Source: Endoryza foliicola (GTDB taxonomy: Bacteria > Bacteroidota > Bacteroidia > Chitinophagales > Chitinophagaceae). From it: a DNA stretch of 64,000 nt. Positions 51,501 through 59,181 of the stretch are shown piece by piece. The stretch's first letter is position 1; each line of letters starts with the position of its first letter. Below the pieces are notes generated by a model. It saw only the letters and a list, made by a program, of their open reading frames with translations. It searched no databases and was not told where the DNA came from. The DNA lies in contig OZ245715.1 in assembly GCA_965226965.1 (NCBI GenBank), positions 2,914,001 to 2,978,000 on the forward strand, in the 5' to 3' direction. The position numbers and the translations under genes are program-made.

Positions 51501-51801
51501 GTTCTCTTTCTCTTTCGGTTTCGAGTGAGAGTCCTAGTTCATACATTTTTTTTGCTTCTGTAAAATTCGAATCAGCGTTATAACTGAGCCCCAATTCATA
51601 AATTGCCCAAACATAGTTGGTGTCACTCTTTGACACTTGCTTATACAAGGCAATTGCTTCTTTATACTTTCCGTCATTGTGAAGTTCGATACCTTTTTGA
51701 ATAAGGTCTAAAGAAGCAGGATGTTCTTTTTTGGGTTCTTGCGCGAATAGCGACAAAGTACAAAGGCCCAAAAGGATAGTTAGGTTAATTTTCAAGTTCA
51801 T
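48502..51801 (-). CDS. Exported giant TPR and MORN-repeat protein
   Basis: 1099 residues. Signal peptide 1-21 (ending LFAQ), a TPR domain at about 30-210 (GIELHNDGKYKEAIALYKQV, YDSAIAKYPAY), a helical linker to about 345, and then roughly 28-30 imperfect units of 23-24 residues with the pattern G-x-W/Y-x-x-Y-x-x-N-G-x-x-x-x-x-x-x-Y-x-x-G (MORN_2/YwqK type, such as NGEREGEWTYFY and LNGEYVSYHQNGELEY). Such repeats build a long beta-ribbon and may bind lipids or proteins. It is the first gene of a four-gene coupled operon, so it probably scaffolds the transglutaminase-like proteins. YwqK annotation as an antitoxin should not be taken literally. Confidence 0.9.
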   Translation of the reverse strand: MNLKINLTILLGLCTLSLFAQEPKKEHPASLDLIQKGIELHNDGKYKEAIALYKQVSKSDTNYVWAIYELGLSYNADSNFTEAKKMYELGLSLETEREREPDFYNNYGSLIDDLGDSQRALRIYDSAIAKYPAYSQLRLNKATTLIKLDRIKEAESILKENILMDPYSTSSHYLLGYCALKQGKIVQSFISNIAYLMMNPSGRFQQNAINGLNMVAKSNDEVAELIAKRTEGPTDNFQLLEQILLSKIALDKNYKPLIKLDDPISRQIQVLMEKAEYNPDDDDFWMHYYIPLFRQLFNSKKFEPFIYHIFSNINIEVIQSYNKKNKKESEAMVNDIVAYLTSIKTTRALKVKDRENPSFYYTFEEGKLTGKGYYTDKGEKYKGAWEFYYSPGNIRSRGKYNDNGEREGEWTYFYFTGAKRAVENYSNGKVSGPAIVYFENGNVSSKMNFTNDEKDGTEYTYFLSGAPRTIANYKNGKLDGTKTIYYKNKMVEYVENYKMDSLNGEYVSYHQNGELEYKAQYVNGDLQGYIKGYHNNKKLAFEGAYKDGKQDGKWKRYHKNGALKTVENYVAGELDGEYLEYYDDGTLSSKQMYKAGKTEGQSIFYDIDGKQYAVYEYEKNKLRKATQFDKAGKQISSVDLRGRKYTLPVFHPDGAKKVEQTYNDKGDADGPETFYFKSGAIMEKSTYIKGYLEGTTIGYHPNGTVSAEINYHESKQEGANNRYYINGKLSETGWNIAGEQEGEWLKYDEMGNLESNTHFYEGDLHGWKTEYWPNGKVKSEKLNEYGWIRKEIQYDTTGKVLIVNDFKTLDGKYQALHFNGKLAIEATYDKGNFNGNYNFYYFDGSPELKLIYKNGLLDSTYVRYSFGNKKSVDGKYKMGDKIGTWTYYKPNGKINFTEKYENGELNGERIYYYDNGKIEQSLSFKDDEKTGWTKKFDSTGVLIYQIKYENSIPVSYSYLDKNNKLLPEIPIPFGSAKITTYYPNGKISASFEYKDGKLIGANKTYYPNGQVSFESNEVYSLSEGLVKEYHPNGQLKSQYTSVLDNYNGPYALFNSKGVKIEEGFYYNDNLHGKNTFYDDNGKVKEVRTYYYGELISVTK

Positions 51802-51905
51802 AATAATTGATCAATGTGAATAAGTTAAATTAGTGATTATTTTATTAATTTCTAACGATTTAGCCATTATTTTGAGCTATTATTGTTCAGTAAAAACACC
51901 TAATT

Positions 51906-52907
51906 ATGATGATACAGGAAGGAGTTTCGTTGCTTCCTTACAATACTTTTAAGATTGAGACTTCCGCCCGGTATTTTTCCATACTCAGTTCTGTTTCAGA
52001 TTTGAGCATTCTTCATACTAGGTTTCCTTTACTAGTTTTAGGTGGGGGAAGTAATATGTTGTTTACAAAAGATTTTGATGGTTGGGTAATCAAAAATGAG
52101 TTGAAGGGTATTGAAGTGATACTAGAAAATGCTGATTATGTGTTAGTTAGGGTAGGCGCAGGGGTTGTTTGGCATGAGTGGGTATTACATTCGATTGAAA
52201 ATGGATGGGGAGGGTTGGAAAATTTGTCTCTTATTCCCGGGTCTGTAGGAGCAGCACCAATTCAGAATATTGGCGCTTATGGGGTAGAGTTAGTTCAATC
52301 TTTTCATGCTCTTGAAGCCTATCATATTGCATCTAAAGAAGTACATCATTTTTCTAAAGATGATTGTAAATTCGGTTATAGAGAGAGTGTTTTCAAGGGT
52401 GCCTTGAGGGGGCAATACATTATTATGAATGTTCAATTCAAGCTTTCTAAAAAACCTGACATTAACATTGGTTATGGAGCGATACAGCAAGAGTTAGATA
52501 AGATGGGTGTGGTAGAACCCAAAATCAAAGATGTTTCTGACGCCGTAATTCGAATACGTCAAAGTAAACTTCCCGATCCTAGCCAAATTGGCAATGCGGG
52601 AAGCTTTTTCAAAAACCCGTCTGTATCTACTGAGTTCGCCAACAAGTTGAAGGTAGCTTATCCTGGTTTGGTAAGCTATTCAAATATAGACGGATCAGTT
52701 AAGTTAGCCGCCGGATGGCTTATTGAGCAATGCGGATGGAAAGGCGTTCGGAGAGGCGATGCCGGCTGTCATGAGAAGCAAGCGCTGGTTCTTGTTAATT
52801 TCGGAAAGGCCCGCGGTGCCGAAATTTTAGCATTGAGTAATGAGATCATTCAATCTGTTCAAGATAAATTTGGAGTACATCTAGAACGTGAAGTGAATAT
52901 TATTTAA
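51906..52907 (+). CDS. murB: UDP-N-acetylenolpyruvoylglucosamine reductase
   Basis: 333 residues. FAD-binding GGGSNMLFT, IPGSVGAAPIQNIGAYG (the proton-relay region), the YRES segment with the conserved Tyr, and GNAGSFFKNP with the catalytic Ser are present; type I MurB. Start is the first of two adjacent ATGs. It completes UDP-MurNAc for peptidoglycan. Stands alone, divergent from the MORN operon with 104 bases between. Confidence 0.96.
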   Translation: MMIQEGVSLLPYNTFKIETSARYFSILSSVSDLSILHTRFPLLVLGGGSNMLFTKDFDGWVIKNELKGIEVILENADYVLVRVGAGVVWHEWVLHSIENGWGGLENLSLIPGSVGAAPIQNIGAYGVELVQSFHALEAYHIASKEVHHFSKDDCKFGYRESVFKGALRGQYIIMNVQFKLSKKPDINIGYGAIQQELDKMGVVEPKIKDVSDAVIRIRQSKLPDPSQIGNAGSFFKNPSVSTEFANKLKVAYPGLVSYSNIDGSVKLAAGWLIEQCGWKGVRRGDAGCHEKQALVLVNFGKARGAEILALSNEIIQSVQDKFGVHLEREVNII

Positions 52908-52908
52908 T

Positions 52909-52930
52909 AAGGAGCCTTAAAGGCTCCTTT
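52909..52930. terminator. Bidirectional terminator between murB and the AAA+ gene
   Basis: AAGGAGCCTT (52909-52918) is the exact complement of AAGGCTCCTT (52920-52929), with a one-base centre so the real loop is larger; T-rich DNA follows on the plus side. It lies between convergent genes and may serve both. Confidence 0.7.
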
Positions 52931-52934
52931 TACT

Positions 52935-54443
52935 TTATTCTTCGTCATCTTCGATCGATGGACCTAAATTGATCATGCTTCCCATTAAATCTTTGAACTC
53001 TATTTTACCATCAATGGCCTTCTTGCTAATAACTGAATAAGAAGCCAATCCGTGCAATACAAACTCCATTAATAAAGCCGCTTCAAAATCATTGGCATGT
53101 TTATAGTATTTTTTTACCAAAGCGTGCAATCCGTCAACTTTATAAAGCTCTTGCAGTTTGAATGCATCGGTAAAGTCAACACTTAATTCCAACAAGTTGC
53201 CTCTGTCAAACCATGCTTGGATGGCTTTGTAAGGGTTCTCTGGCGCAGGTTGTTGACTATTTTGACGACGTTTCTTATAACCATCAGGGCTCGGGAAATA
53301 AGTGGTAAATTGAGTGCGGATGGCTTTGTCTAACAAATTCATCGCCACTTGAAATGGGCCTTCTTGCTCACCTTCGTAAACCAACTCTATTTTACCGGTG
53401 ATGGCTGGAATAATTCCTTGCAGATCACTGATCCATATCTGCGTTTTTTCTTCTTTATTGATAATACCACGACGCTCGGCGGAACTCCATGCATTTTCAT
53501 AAGCTGAAATACTCAATCGCGCTGAAACACCGCTTTTTTTATCTACATATTCATTGTTTCTGGCTTCGAATGCGATCTGTTCAATAAGGCGTTTGATCAA
53601 ATCACTTACTGAAACCTTTTTAGCCTGCGTTTCATGAATGGCCGCTTCTTGTTCGGTTATTGTTAAAGCAGTTTCGATTGATTTTGGGTAATGGGTTAAA
53701 ATCTGACTTTGAATTCGGTCTTTCAAAGGAGTAACGATGGATCCTCTATTGGTATAATCTTCCGGATTTGCAGTAAATACAAATAAGATATCGAGCGGCA
53801 TTCTTAACTTAAATCCACGGATTTGAATATCTCCTTCTTCTAAAATATTAAAGAGCGAGACTTGAATTCTTGCTTGCAAATCAGGGATTTCGTTTATTAC
53901 AAAAATGCATCGATTGCTTCTTGGAATGATTCCGTAATGCAAAACTCCTTCATCAGAAAAGCTAAGTTTCAAGTTTGCGGCTTTAATTGGATCAATGTCG
54001 CCAATTAAATCGGCCACGCTTACGTCAGGAGTTGCCAATTTTTCGCCATAACGCTGCGAACGGTGCAACCACTCAATGGGGGTGTCGTCTCCTTTATGGA
54101 GGATCACTTCCCTTGCATATTTAGAAATTGGTTCAAAAGGATCGTCGTTTATTTCAGACCCTGCTACCACCGGAATGTATTCGTCTAAAAGGTGCGTCAT
54201 CATTCGAGCCATCCTGGTTTTTGCTTGACCCCTGAGCCCTAAGAACAACATATTATGCCTTGATAGAATAGCTCTTTCGACATCCGGAATTACAGTATCT
54301 TCATAACCAACAATACCTGGAAAAGTGGTTTCTCCGGCTTGTAGTTTTTTTATTAGGTTTCTGCGGATCTCTTCTTTAATAGAAACAGGTTGGTATCCAC
54401 TCGCTTTCAAAGCACCTAAGGTGCTAATACTTGGTTTCGACAT
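52935..54443 (-). CDS. MoxR/ChlI-like AAA+ ATPase
   Basis: 502 residues. Walker A GLRGQAKTR (69-77) with Lys75, Walker B CIFVINE (179-185) with Asn184 in place of the usual Asp before Glu, sensor FVFTANPEDYTNRG, and a C-terminal helical lid. The family is ChlI-like (Mg-chelatase/MoxR). It is 22 bases downstream of a VWA-protein gene, and such pairs act as chaperones that mature other proteins or insert cofactors. No chlorophyll or cobalamin genes are near, so metal insertion into tetrapyrrole is not implied. Confidence 0.92.
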   Translation of the reverse strand: MSKPSISTLGALKASGYQPVSIKEEIRRNLIKKLQAGETTFPGIVGYEDTVIPDVERAILSRHNMLFLGLRGQAKTRMARMMTHLLDEYIPVVAGSEINDDPFEPISKYAREVILHKGDDTPIEWLHRSQRYGEKLATPDVSVADLIGDIDPIKAANLKLSFSDEGVLHYGIIPRSNRCIFVINEIPDLQARIQVSLFNILEEGDIQIRGFKLRMPLDILFVFTANPEDYTNRGSIVTPLKDRIQSQILTHYPKSIETALTITEQEAAIHETQAKKVSVSDLIKRLIEQIAFEARNNEYVDKKSGVSARLSISAYENAWSSAERRGIINKEEKTQIWISDLQGIIPAITGKIELVYEGEQEGPFQVAMNLLDKAIRTQFTTYFPSPDGYKKRRQNSQQPAPENPYKAIQAWFDRGNLLELSVDFTDAFKLQELYKVDGLHALVKKYYKHANDFEAALLMEFVLHGLASYSVISKKAIDGKIEFKDLMGSMINLGPSIEDDEE

Positions 54444-54465
54444 TCTTTAATTTTATAGGTACTGT

Positions 54466-55563
54466 TTAGTATAATGTTTTTTTCTTTCCGCTTTCGAAGT
54501 CTTTGAAAATGAAAGAGCCTAGTTTGTCGAGGCTTGCAAAAAACGCCTTTCCATTGTTGGTTTCAGTAAACTCCTGAACAAATCTTTGCAAATAGGGATC
54601 CGTAGCAATCATGAAGGTAGTAATGGGTATTTTCAATTTTTTACACTGGGCCGCTAAATTCAAACAACGATTGGTGATTTTTCGATCCAAGCCAAATGCG
54701 TTTTTATAATAGCGTTTTCCTTCTTTTAAGCAAGTAGGCTTTCCATCGGTAATCATGAAAATTTGTTTATTGGGATTCCTTCTTCTTCTGAGCAGATCCA
54801 TGGCCAATTCAAGTCCCGCCACGGTATTGGTGTGAAAAGGGCCTACTTCTAAATAGGGGAGATCCTTGATTGCAACGGGCCAGGCATCATTTCCAAACAC
54901 TACTATGTCTAAAGTATCTTTTGGATATTTTGTAGTGATCATTTCGCTCAATGCCATTGCTACTTTCTTTGCCGGCGTTATACGGTCTTCTCCGTATAGG
55001 ATCATTGAGTGTGAAATGTCGATCATCAAAACCGTAGATGTTTGCGTTTTAAAATCCGTTTCGCGGATCGCCAGATCTTCCTCATTCATTCTAAAAGAGT
55101 CGATTCCGTGGTTAATTTGAGCATTCATAATGGAACTGGTAAAGTCAATCTGCTCCAACATGTCACCAAAACGGAATGGCCTAGTTTCAGGGTTAATTTC
55201 ATCACCTTGTCCGGGCTTAAAAGTTCTATGATCACCCGATTTCGTTTTGCGAAGTTTGCCAAAAATCTCTTCTAGCGATTTCTTTCGAATGCCTTGTTCT
55301 GTTTTTGGAGTTATTTTAAAGCTACCGTTGTGGTCGTCTTCTTTTAGGTAGCCATTTTGCTTTAAATCTTCAATAAAATCCCCCATTCCATACTCGCTAT
55401 TCGTAAGCTCATATTGTTTGTCGAGTTGGTTCATCCACTGCAAAGCTTCAGATGCATCTCCGTTGGTATAGGAGAGTAACTCCATGAACAAATCCAATAA
55501 CTGCTCGAATTTTGACTTTTCGGAGCTATTGGGGTCATAACCGGTAAACAAAAATCCTCTCAT
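54466..55563 (-). CDS. VWA-domain partner of the AAA+ ATPase
   Basis: 365 residues, no signal peptide. N-terminal helical part (1-170), then a VWA domain with an intact MIDAS: DISHS (182-186), Thr245 or Thr247, and ITDG (271-274, Asp273). Similar to the MoxR-associated VWA/CoxE-like proteins. It is the first gene of the pair and may recruit the client protein by a metal-dependent contact, with the ATPase remodelling it. Confidence 0.9.
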   Translation of the reverse strand: MRGFLFTGYDPNSSEKSKFEQLLDLFMELLSYTNGDASEALQWMNQLDKQYELTNSEYGMGDFIEDLKQNGYLKEDDHNGSFKITPKTEQGIRKKSLEEIFGKLRKTKSGDHRTFKPGQGDEINPETRPFRFGDMLEQIDFTSSIMNAQINHGIDSFRMNEEDLAIRETDFKTQTSTVLMIDISHSMILYGEDRITPAKKVAMALSEMITTKYPKDTLDIVVFGNDAWPVAIKDLPYLEVGPFHTNTVAGLELAMDLLRRRRNPNKQIFMITDGKPTCLKEGKRYYKNAFGLDRKITNRCLNLAAQCKKLKIPITTFMIATDPYLQRFVQEFTETNNGKAFFASLDKLGSFIFKDFESGKKKTLY

Positions 55564-55591
55564 GTCCTGTAATTTCGTCTATTCTAAATAA

Positions 55592-55623
55592 TAAAAAAAA
55601 TCCCGGAAAGTTCATTTCCGGGA
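55592..55623 (-). terminator. Intrinsic terminator of the DUF2723 gene
   Basis: TCCCGGAAA (55601-55609) pairs with TTTCCGGGA (55615-55623); reading on the minus strand it is followed by eight T (plus-strand A run near 55593-55600). Confidence 0.88.
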
Positions 55624-55643
55624 TTTACTATTTAAGGAAGATT

Positions 55644-58600
55644 TTAATTTTTGGGAGTATCGGGAATTTTTAGCTCGGAAGGGGCTTTTTCAACCGTTCC
55701 TTTACTGCCTTTGAACTGCTTTTCCCAGTCGGCAATTTGTCTTAACATATCAAAACAAGAAGCAATGTCCTGAACATAATTTTCCTGTTTATCAGTTAAG
55801 CCATTTGCTTTTTGATTCAGGTACTGGTAAGCTTGAAGGCCCAATTCATTGGTATCCATACCCGGATCGCCTAAAGATTTGTAGAATACCATTTGTTGTT
55901 CCAGATCTCTCTTAACAGATGCATTTACCTTGTCCGCCAATTTGGTATCTCCGCTTTGGTAAGCGGCCAAAAGGAAGGTCATGGTAATTCTATTGTGCAT
56001 ATTGCCACGATTGGAAGTCATACCATAAGGGATGTTCTTCTCGTTCACCATTTGGTCGTATTTGTTAAGGATTTTACGAGCCGAATCTTTCATGCCATTG
56101 TTTGCCAAGCTTAGTGCAACAAATGCATGAGTAGAGCGAATACTGCTTAAATGGCGACGGTTTTCTTCGTCGTAGTAAACACCGTTCTTGTCTGCATTTC
56201 CGTAAGCGAATTTCTCCATGATGTTTTTATAAGCCACGTTGCGTTCTACATTGGTGTTTTCAACTGGAACCAATCTGTAGCTCATACCCTCCAAACGAGT
56301 GTATTTATCAAGTCCTAGCTCTTCCAATTCTTGAGTTGAAGTGAAATAAATGGGACGTTTCCAATTGTTTGCAGCAATAAGAGCTAGAATGGCTAGATCA
56401 TTCTTTTGAATGAAGCTCTTCTTGATATCCAATTTTAACTCTGATACGATGCTGTCTTCCGGATTAAAGCTCATCGACTTTCTAACTTCTTCTACGTTCA
56501 CCGGTACAGATACCTTTGATACAGGGAAGGTATTCAATGATTCGCCATCTCCGATAGGTACCATGTATTTTGGATCATCGCTACCGGTTACAGTTTTCAA
56601 AATAGTATACAGGTCATGGTATTTATTCTGGTCGAAATAAGAGATCGGGTTATTTGGGATCTTATAACGACTCAAATAAGTAGCAGAGAAAACAGCATCT
56701 CTTTTTGTTCCTTCAATTTGGTTTTCTGTGAAAATAACATCAGCAGGTGCACTTTCATTAACTCGATAGCGCAATTGATTCATATACCAATCTGTTGCCA
56801 GCAAACTATAGTTCATCACACGGAGATCCAATCGGTTTCCGGCTACTTCCTGAGTGTACCAAAGCGGGTAGGTATCGTTGTCACCAAATGAAATTACAAT
56901 GGCGTCTTTTGCACAACTTTCCAAATAGTCTTTACCCAAGTCATATGCAAGTGTTTTCTGACTGCGGTCGTGGTCGTCCCATTCTTGGCTTGCCATTAGA
57001 ACCGGAACTGCCAACAATGAAACTGCAAATGCAGCATAGTTACCCGTAGTTTGACTCTTGAGTAAAGAGGCGAGTTTGTCTTTCAACCAAAGGGCGCCCA
57101 AACCGATCCAAATAGCGAAAGCATAGAAAGATCCCACATAAGCATAGTCACGTTCACGTGGTTGATATCCCGATTGGTTCAAATAAATTACAATCGCAAA
57201 ACCTGTAAAGAAGAATAGCAAGAAAGAAACAATAAAGTCTCTATTATTTTTTTGATACTGATAGAAAATACCCAAGATGCCAAAGATAAAGGGCAAGAAA
57301 AAGAGCTTATTGTTTGCTTTGTTTAGTTTGCCTGCTGTTTCCGGTAACACATCATTCGTAGCTGTTCCTTTCATATTATCAATGAAGGATATACCACTTG
57401 CCCAGTTACCATCGCGTCCGTTACCAAAGCCTTGAAGATCGTTTTGTTTACCGGCAAAGTTCCACATGAAGTAGCGGAAATACATCCATCTTAACTGGTA
57501 ATCCATGAAGTAGCGGATGTTATTTGAAAAACCGGGTTGTTCGCCGGCGCTCAGTCCACCAAAATTGCGATAAACATACTCTTGGTTTCTTTCATTCCCG
57601 TTATCGTACATACGAGGGAATAAGCGAGGACCAATTTTTGCAGCATCCCAATCGGGGTGTTGACTCATGATTTCTTCAATATCATTGTCAGACGGTTTTG
57701 CGCTGAAATCTTGTTTTTTCATTTCACCGCTAGCGATGTATTCATCTTTTCCTTTGATGTACTGTGTACCCACAGAAACGGAGGGGGCACGGTACGTGAA
57801 ATCAGGACCATAAAGAATGGGCCAATCTCCATATTGATCACGACTTAAGTAACCTACCAAACTCACAGGATTGTCTACATTGTACATATCCACTGAGGGA
57901 TTTGCTGAAGAACGAATCAATGTTGTGAAATAGGTTGAATAACCCATTACCAAGAAGAGGGTTGAAAGAATACCGATTTTAATAAAGGAAGCAACGGAAT
58001 TCTTATAGAAATAGGTAAGCGCAATAACACCACCTATAATGATTAGTAGGCCAAGTCCACTTCCAGCTGATTTGATAAAGGGAAAACAGAACAATAGTAA
58101 AATTGCGCCTAACCAAACCGGGAAACTAGAAAATTTCTTAATGGAAGCATCGTTGAATCGCAATCCAACGATCAACATTCCAAATAACAAGAAGAAATAA
58201 GTTCCGAATCCAAAGAAGAAAGGTGTATGGAGTTTATTCACAAAGAAAATATCGAACGCGCCTGCGCCTTTAATGCTCCACTGAATAATGGCTACTTGTA
58301 CCAAGCCAGTTAAGATACAGCCGATGAAGAAAGCCCAGATCATTCCTTTAGTTGTTGGTGTGTAACGTTTGAAATAATACACCATTACAATGGCAGGTAT
58401 CGTCAATAAGTTTAACAAGTGAACACCAATTGATAATCCCATCATGAAGAAAATGAACACGATCCAACGATCGGCTCTTGAGAAGCGATGCCCATCGGTT
58501 TTGCTTTCAGTATCTACTTCATGTTCCCATTTCAAGATTGCCCAAAATACCAGAGCTGTAAAGAAAGAAGACAAGGCGTACACTTCACCTTCAACAGCGC

Positions 58601-59018
58601 TGTACCAAAAGCTATCAGAAAACGTATAAGCCAAAGCTCCGATTACACCGGAACCCAGAATAGAAAAGATTTGTGTGCCGCTTAATTCAGTGCCCGGCTT
58701 TTGAACAATTTTGCGAGCGAAGTGAGTGATCGTCCAAAATAAGAAAAGGATCGTCATACCACTGGCGATGGCACTCATGAAGTTTACACCCTTGGCAGCA
58801 GTCATCGGATTATCGCCAAACAACACGATAAAAAACCGGCCAATCAATGTGAAGAGGGGAGCACCCGGTGGGTGAGGAATTTGCAATTTATAAGCACTGG
58901 AAACGAATTCACCACAATCCCAAAAACTTCCAGTGGGTTCCATAGTGAGTACGTATACTGTGCAAGCAATCAGACCCACGATCCATCCCACAATGTTGTT
59001 CAAACGGTTAAATGTCAT
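55644..59018 (-). CDS. DUF2723 (TMEM260-like) membrane glycosyltransferase-like protein
   Basis: 1124 residues with about twelve to fourteen membrane segments in the first 700 residues and a soluble tail of about 400. The N-terminal EPTGSFWDCGEFVSSAYKL and HPPGAPLF motifs are the DUF2723 hallmark; the Asp-Cys-Gly-Glu loop probably holds the catalytic acid as in GT-C enzymes. Human TMEM260, of the same family, is an O-mannosyltransferase, so a protein O-glycosylation role is reasonable; Bacteroidota commonly O-glycosylate exported proteins. The gene is monocistronic with a complete promoter and terminator. Confidence 0.9.
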   Translation of the reverse strand: MTFNRLNNIVGWIVGLIACTVYVLTMEPTGSFWDCGEFVSSAYKLQIPHPPGAPLFTLIGRFFIVLFGDNPMTAAKGVNFMSAIASGMTILFLFWTITHFARKIVQKPGTELSGTQIFSILGSGVIGALAYTFSDSFWYSAVEGEVYALSSFFTALVFWAILKWEHEVDTESKTDGHRFSRADRWIVFIFFMMGLSIGVHLLNLLTIPAIVMVYYFKRYTPTTKGMIWAFFIGCILTGLVQVAIIQWSIKGAGAFDIFFVNKLHTPFFFGFGTYFFLLFGMLIVGLRFNDASIKKFSSFPVWLGAILLLFCFPFIKSAGSGLGLLIIIGGVIALTYFYKNSVASFIKIGILSTLFLVMGYSTYFTTLIRSSANPSVDMYNVDNPVSLVGYLSRDQYGDWPILYGPDFTYRAPSVSVGTQYIKGKDEYIASGEMKKQDFSAKPSDNDIEEIMSQHPDWDAAKIGPRLFPRMYDNGNERNQEYVYRNFGGLSAGEQPGFSNNIRYFMDYQLRWMYFRYFMWNFAGKQNDLQGFGNGRDGNWASGISFIDNMKGTATNDVLPETAGKLNKANNKLFFLPFIFGILGIFYQYQKNNRDFIVSFLLFFFTGFAIVIYLNQSGYQPRERDYAYVGSFYAFAIWIGLGALWLKDKLASLLKSQTTGNYAAFAVSLLAVPVLMASQEWDDHDRSQKTLAYDLGKDYLESCAKDAIVISFGDNDTYPLWYTQEVAGNRLDLRVMNYSLLATDWYMNQLRYRVNESAPADVIFTENQIEGTKRDAVFSATYLSRYKIPNNPISYFDQNKYHDLYTILKTVTGSDDPKYMVPIGDGESLNTFPVSKVSVPVNVEEVRKSMSFNPEDSIVSELKLDIKKSFIQKNDLAILALIAANNWKRPIYFTSTQELEELGLDKYTRLEGMSYRLVPVENTNVERNVAYKNIMEKFAYGNADKNGVYYDEENRRHLSSIRSTHAFVALSLANNGMKDSARKILNKYDQMVNEKNIPYGMTSNRGNMHNRITMTFLLAAYQSGDTKLADKVNASVKRDLEQQMVFYKSLGDPGMDTNELGLQAYQYLNQKANGLTDKQENYVQDIASCFDMLRQIADWEKQFKGSKGTVEKAPSELKIPDTPKN

Positions 59019-59041
59019 AGCGTATTTTAATTTAAACTTGG

Positions 59042-59072
59042 CAAACCTACATGAATTTTAATTACTTACAAA
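59042..59072 (-). promoter_or_regulatory. Complete Bacteroidota promoter of the DUF2723 gene
   Basis: Read on the minus strand: TTTG (59069-59072), 19-base spacer, TAGGTTTG (59042-59049), both exact, ending 23 bases before the ATG. Confidence 0.78.
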
Positions 59073-59084
59073 CTAGCGCGGCCT

Positions 59085-59092
59085 TAATTTTG
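59085..59092 (+). promoter_or_regulatory. -7 promoter box of the beta-lactamase-fold lipoprotein gene
   Basis: TAATTTTG is an exact match, 89 bases before the ATG at 59182, back to back with the DUF2723 promoter; the two promoters share about 50 bases. Confidence 0.45.
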
Positions 59093-59181
59093 GCCCCTAT
59101 TTTCAGGAACTTTTCCTCATTTTTTTCGCAGACGGGAAAGGTGAACCGAATAGTAGTACATTCATATCTAAAAAAATCAAG

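Noticed and set aside
48502..51801. YwqK-like repeats as an antitoxin
   Set aside because: The annotation name comes from a short Bacillus protein. Here the repeats are in a long exported protein beside transglutaminase-like genes, with no toxin gene.
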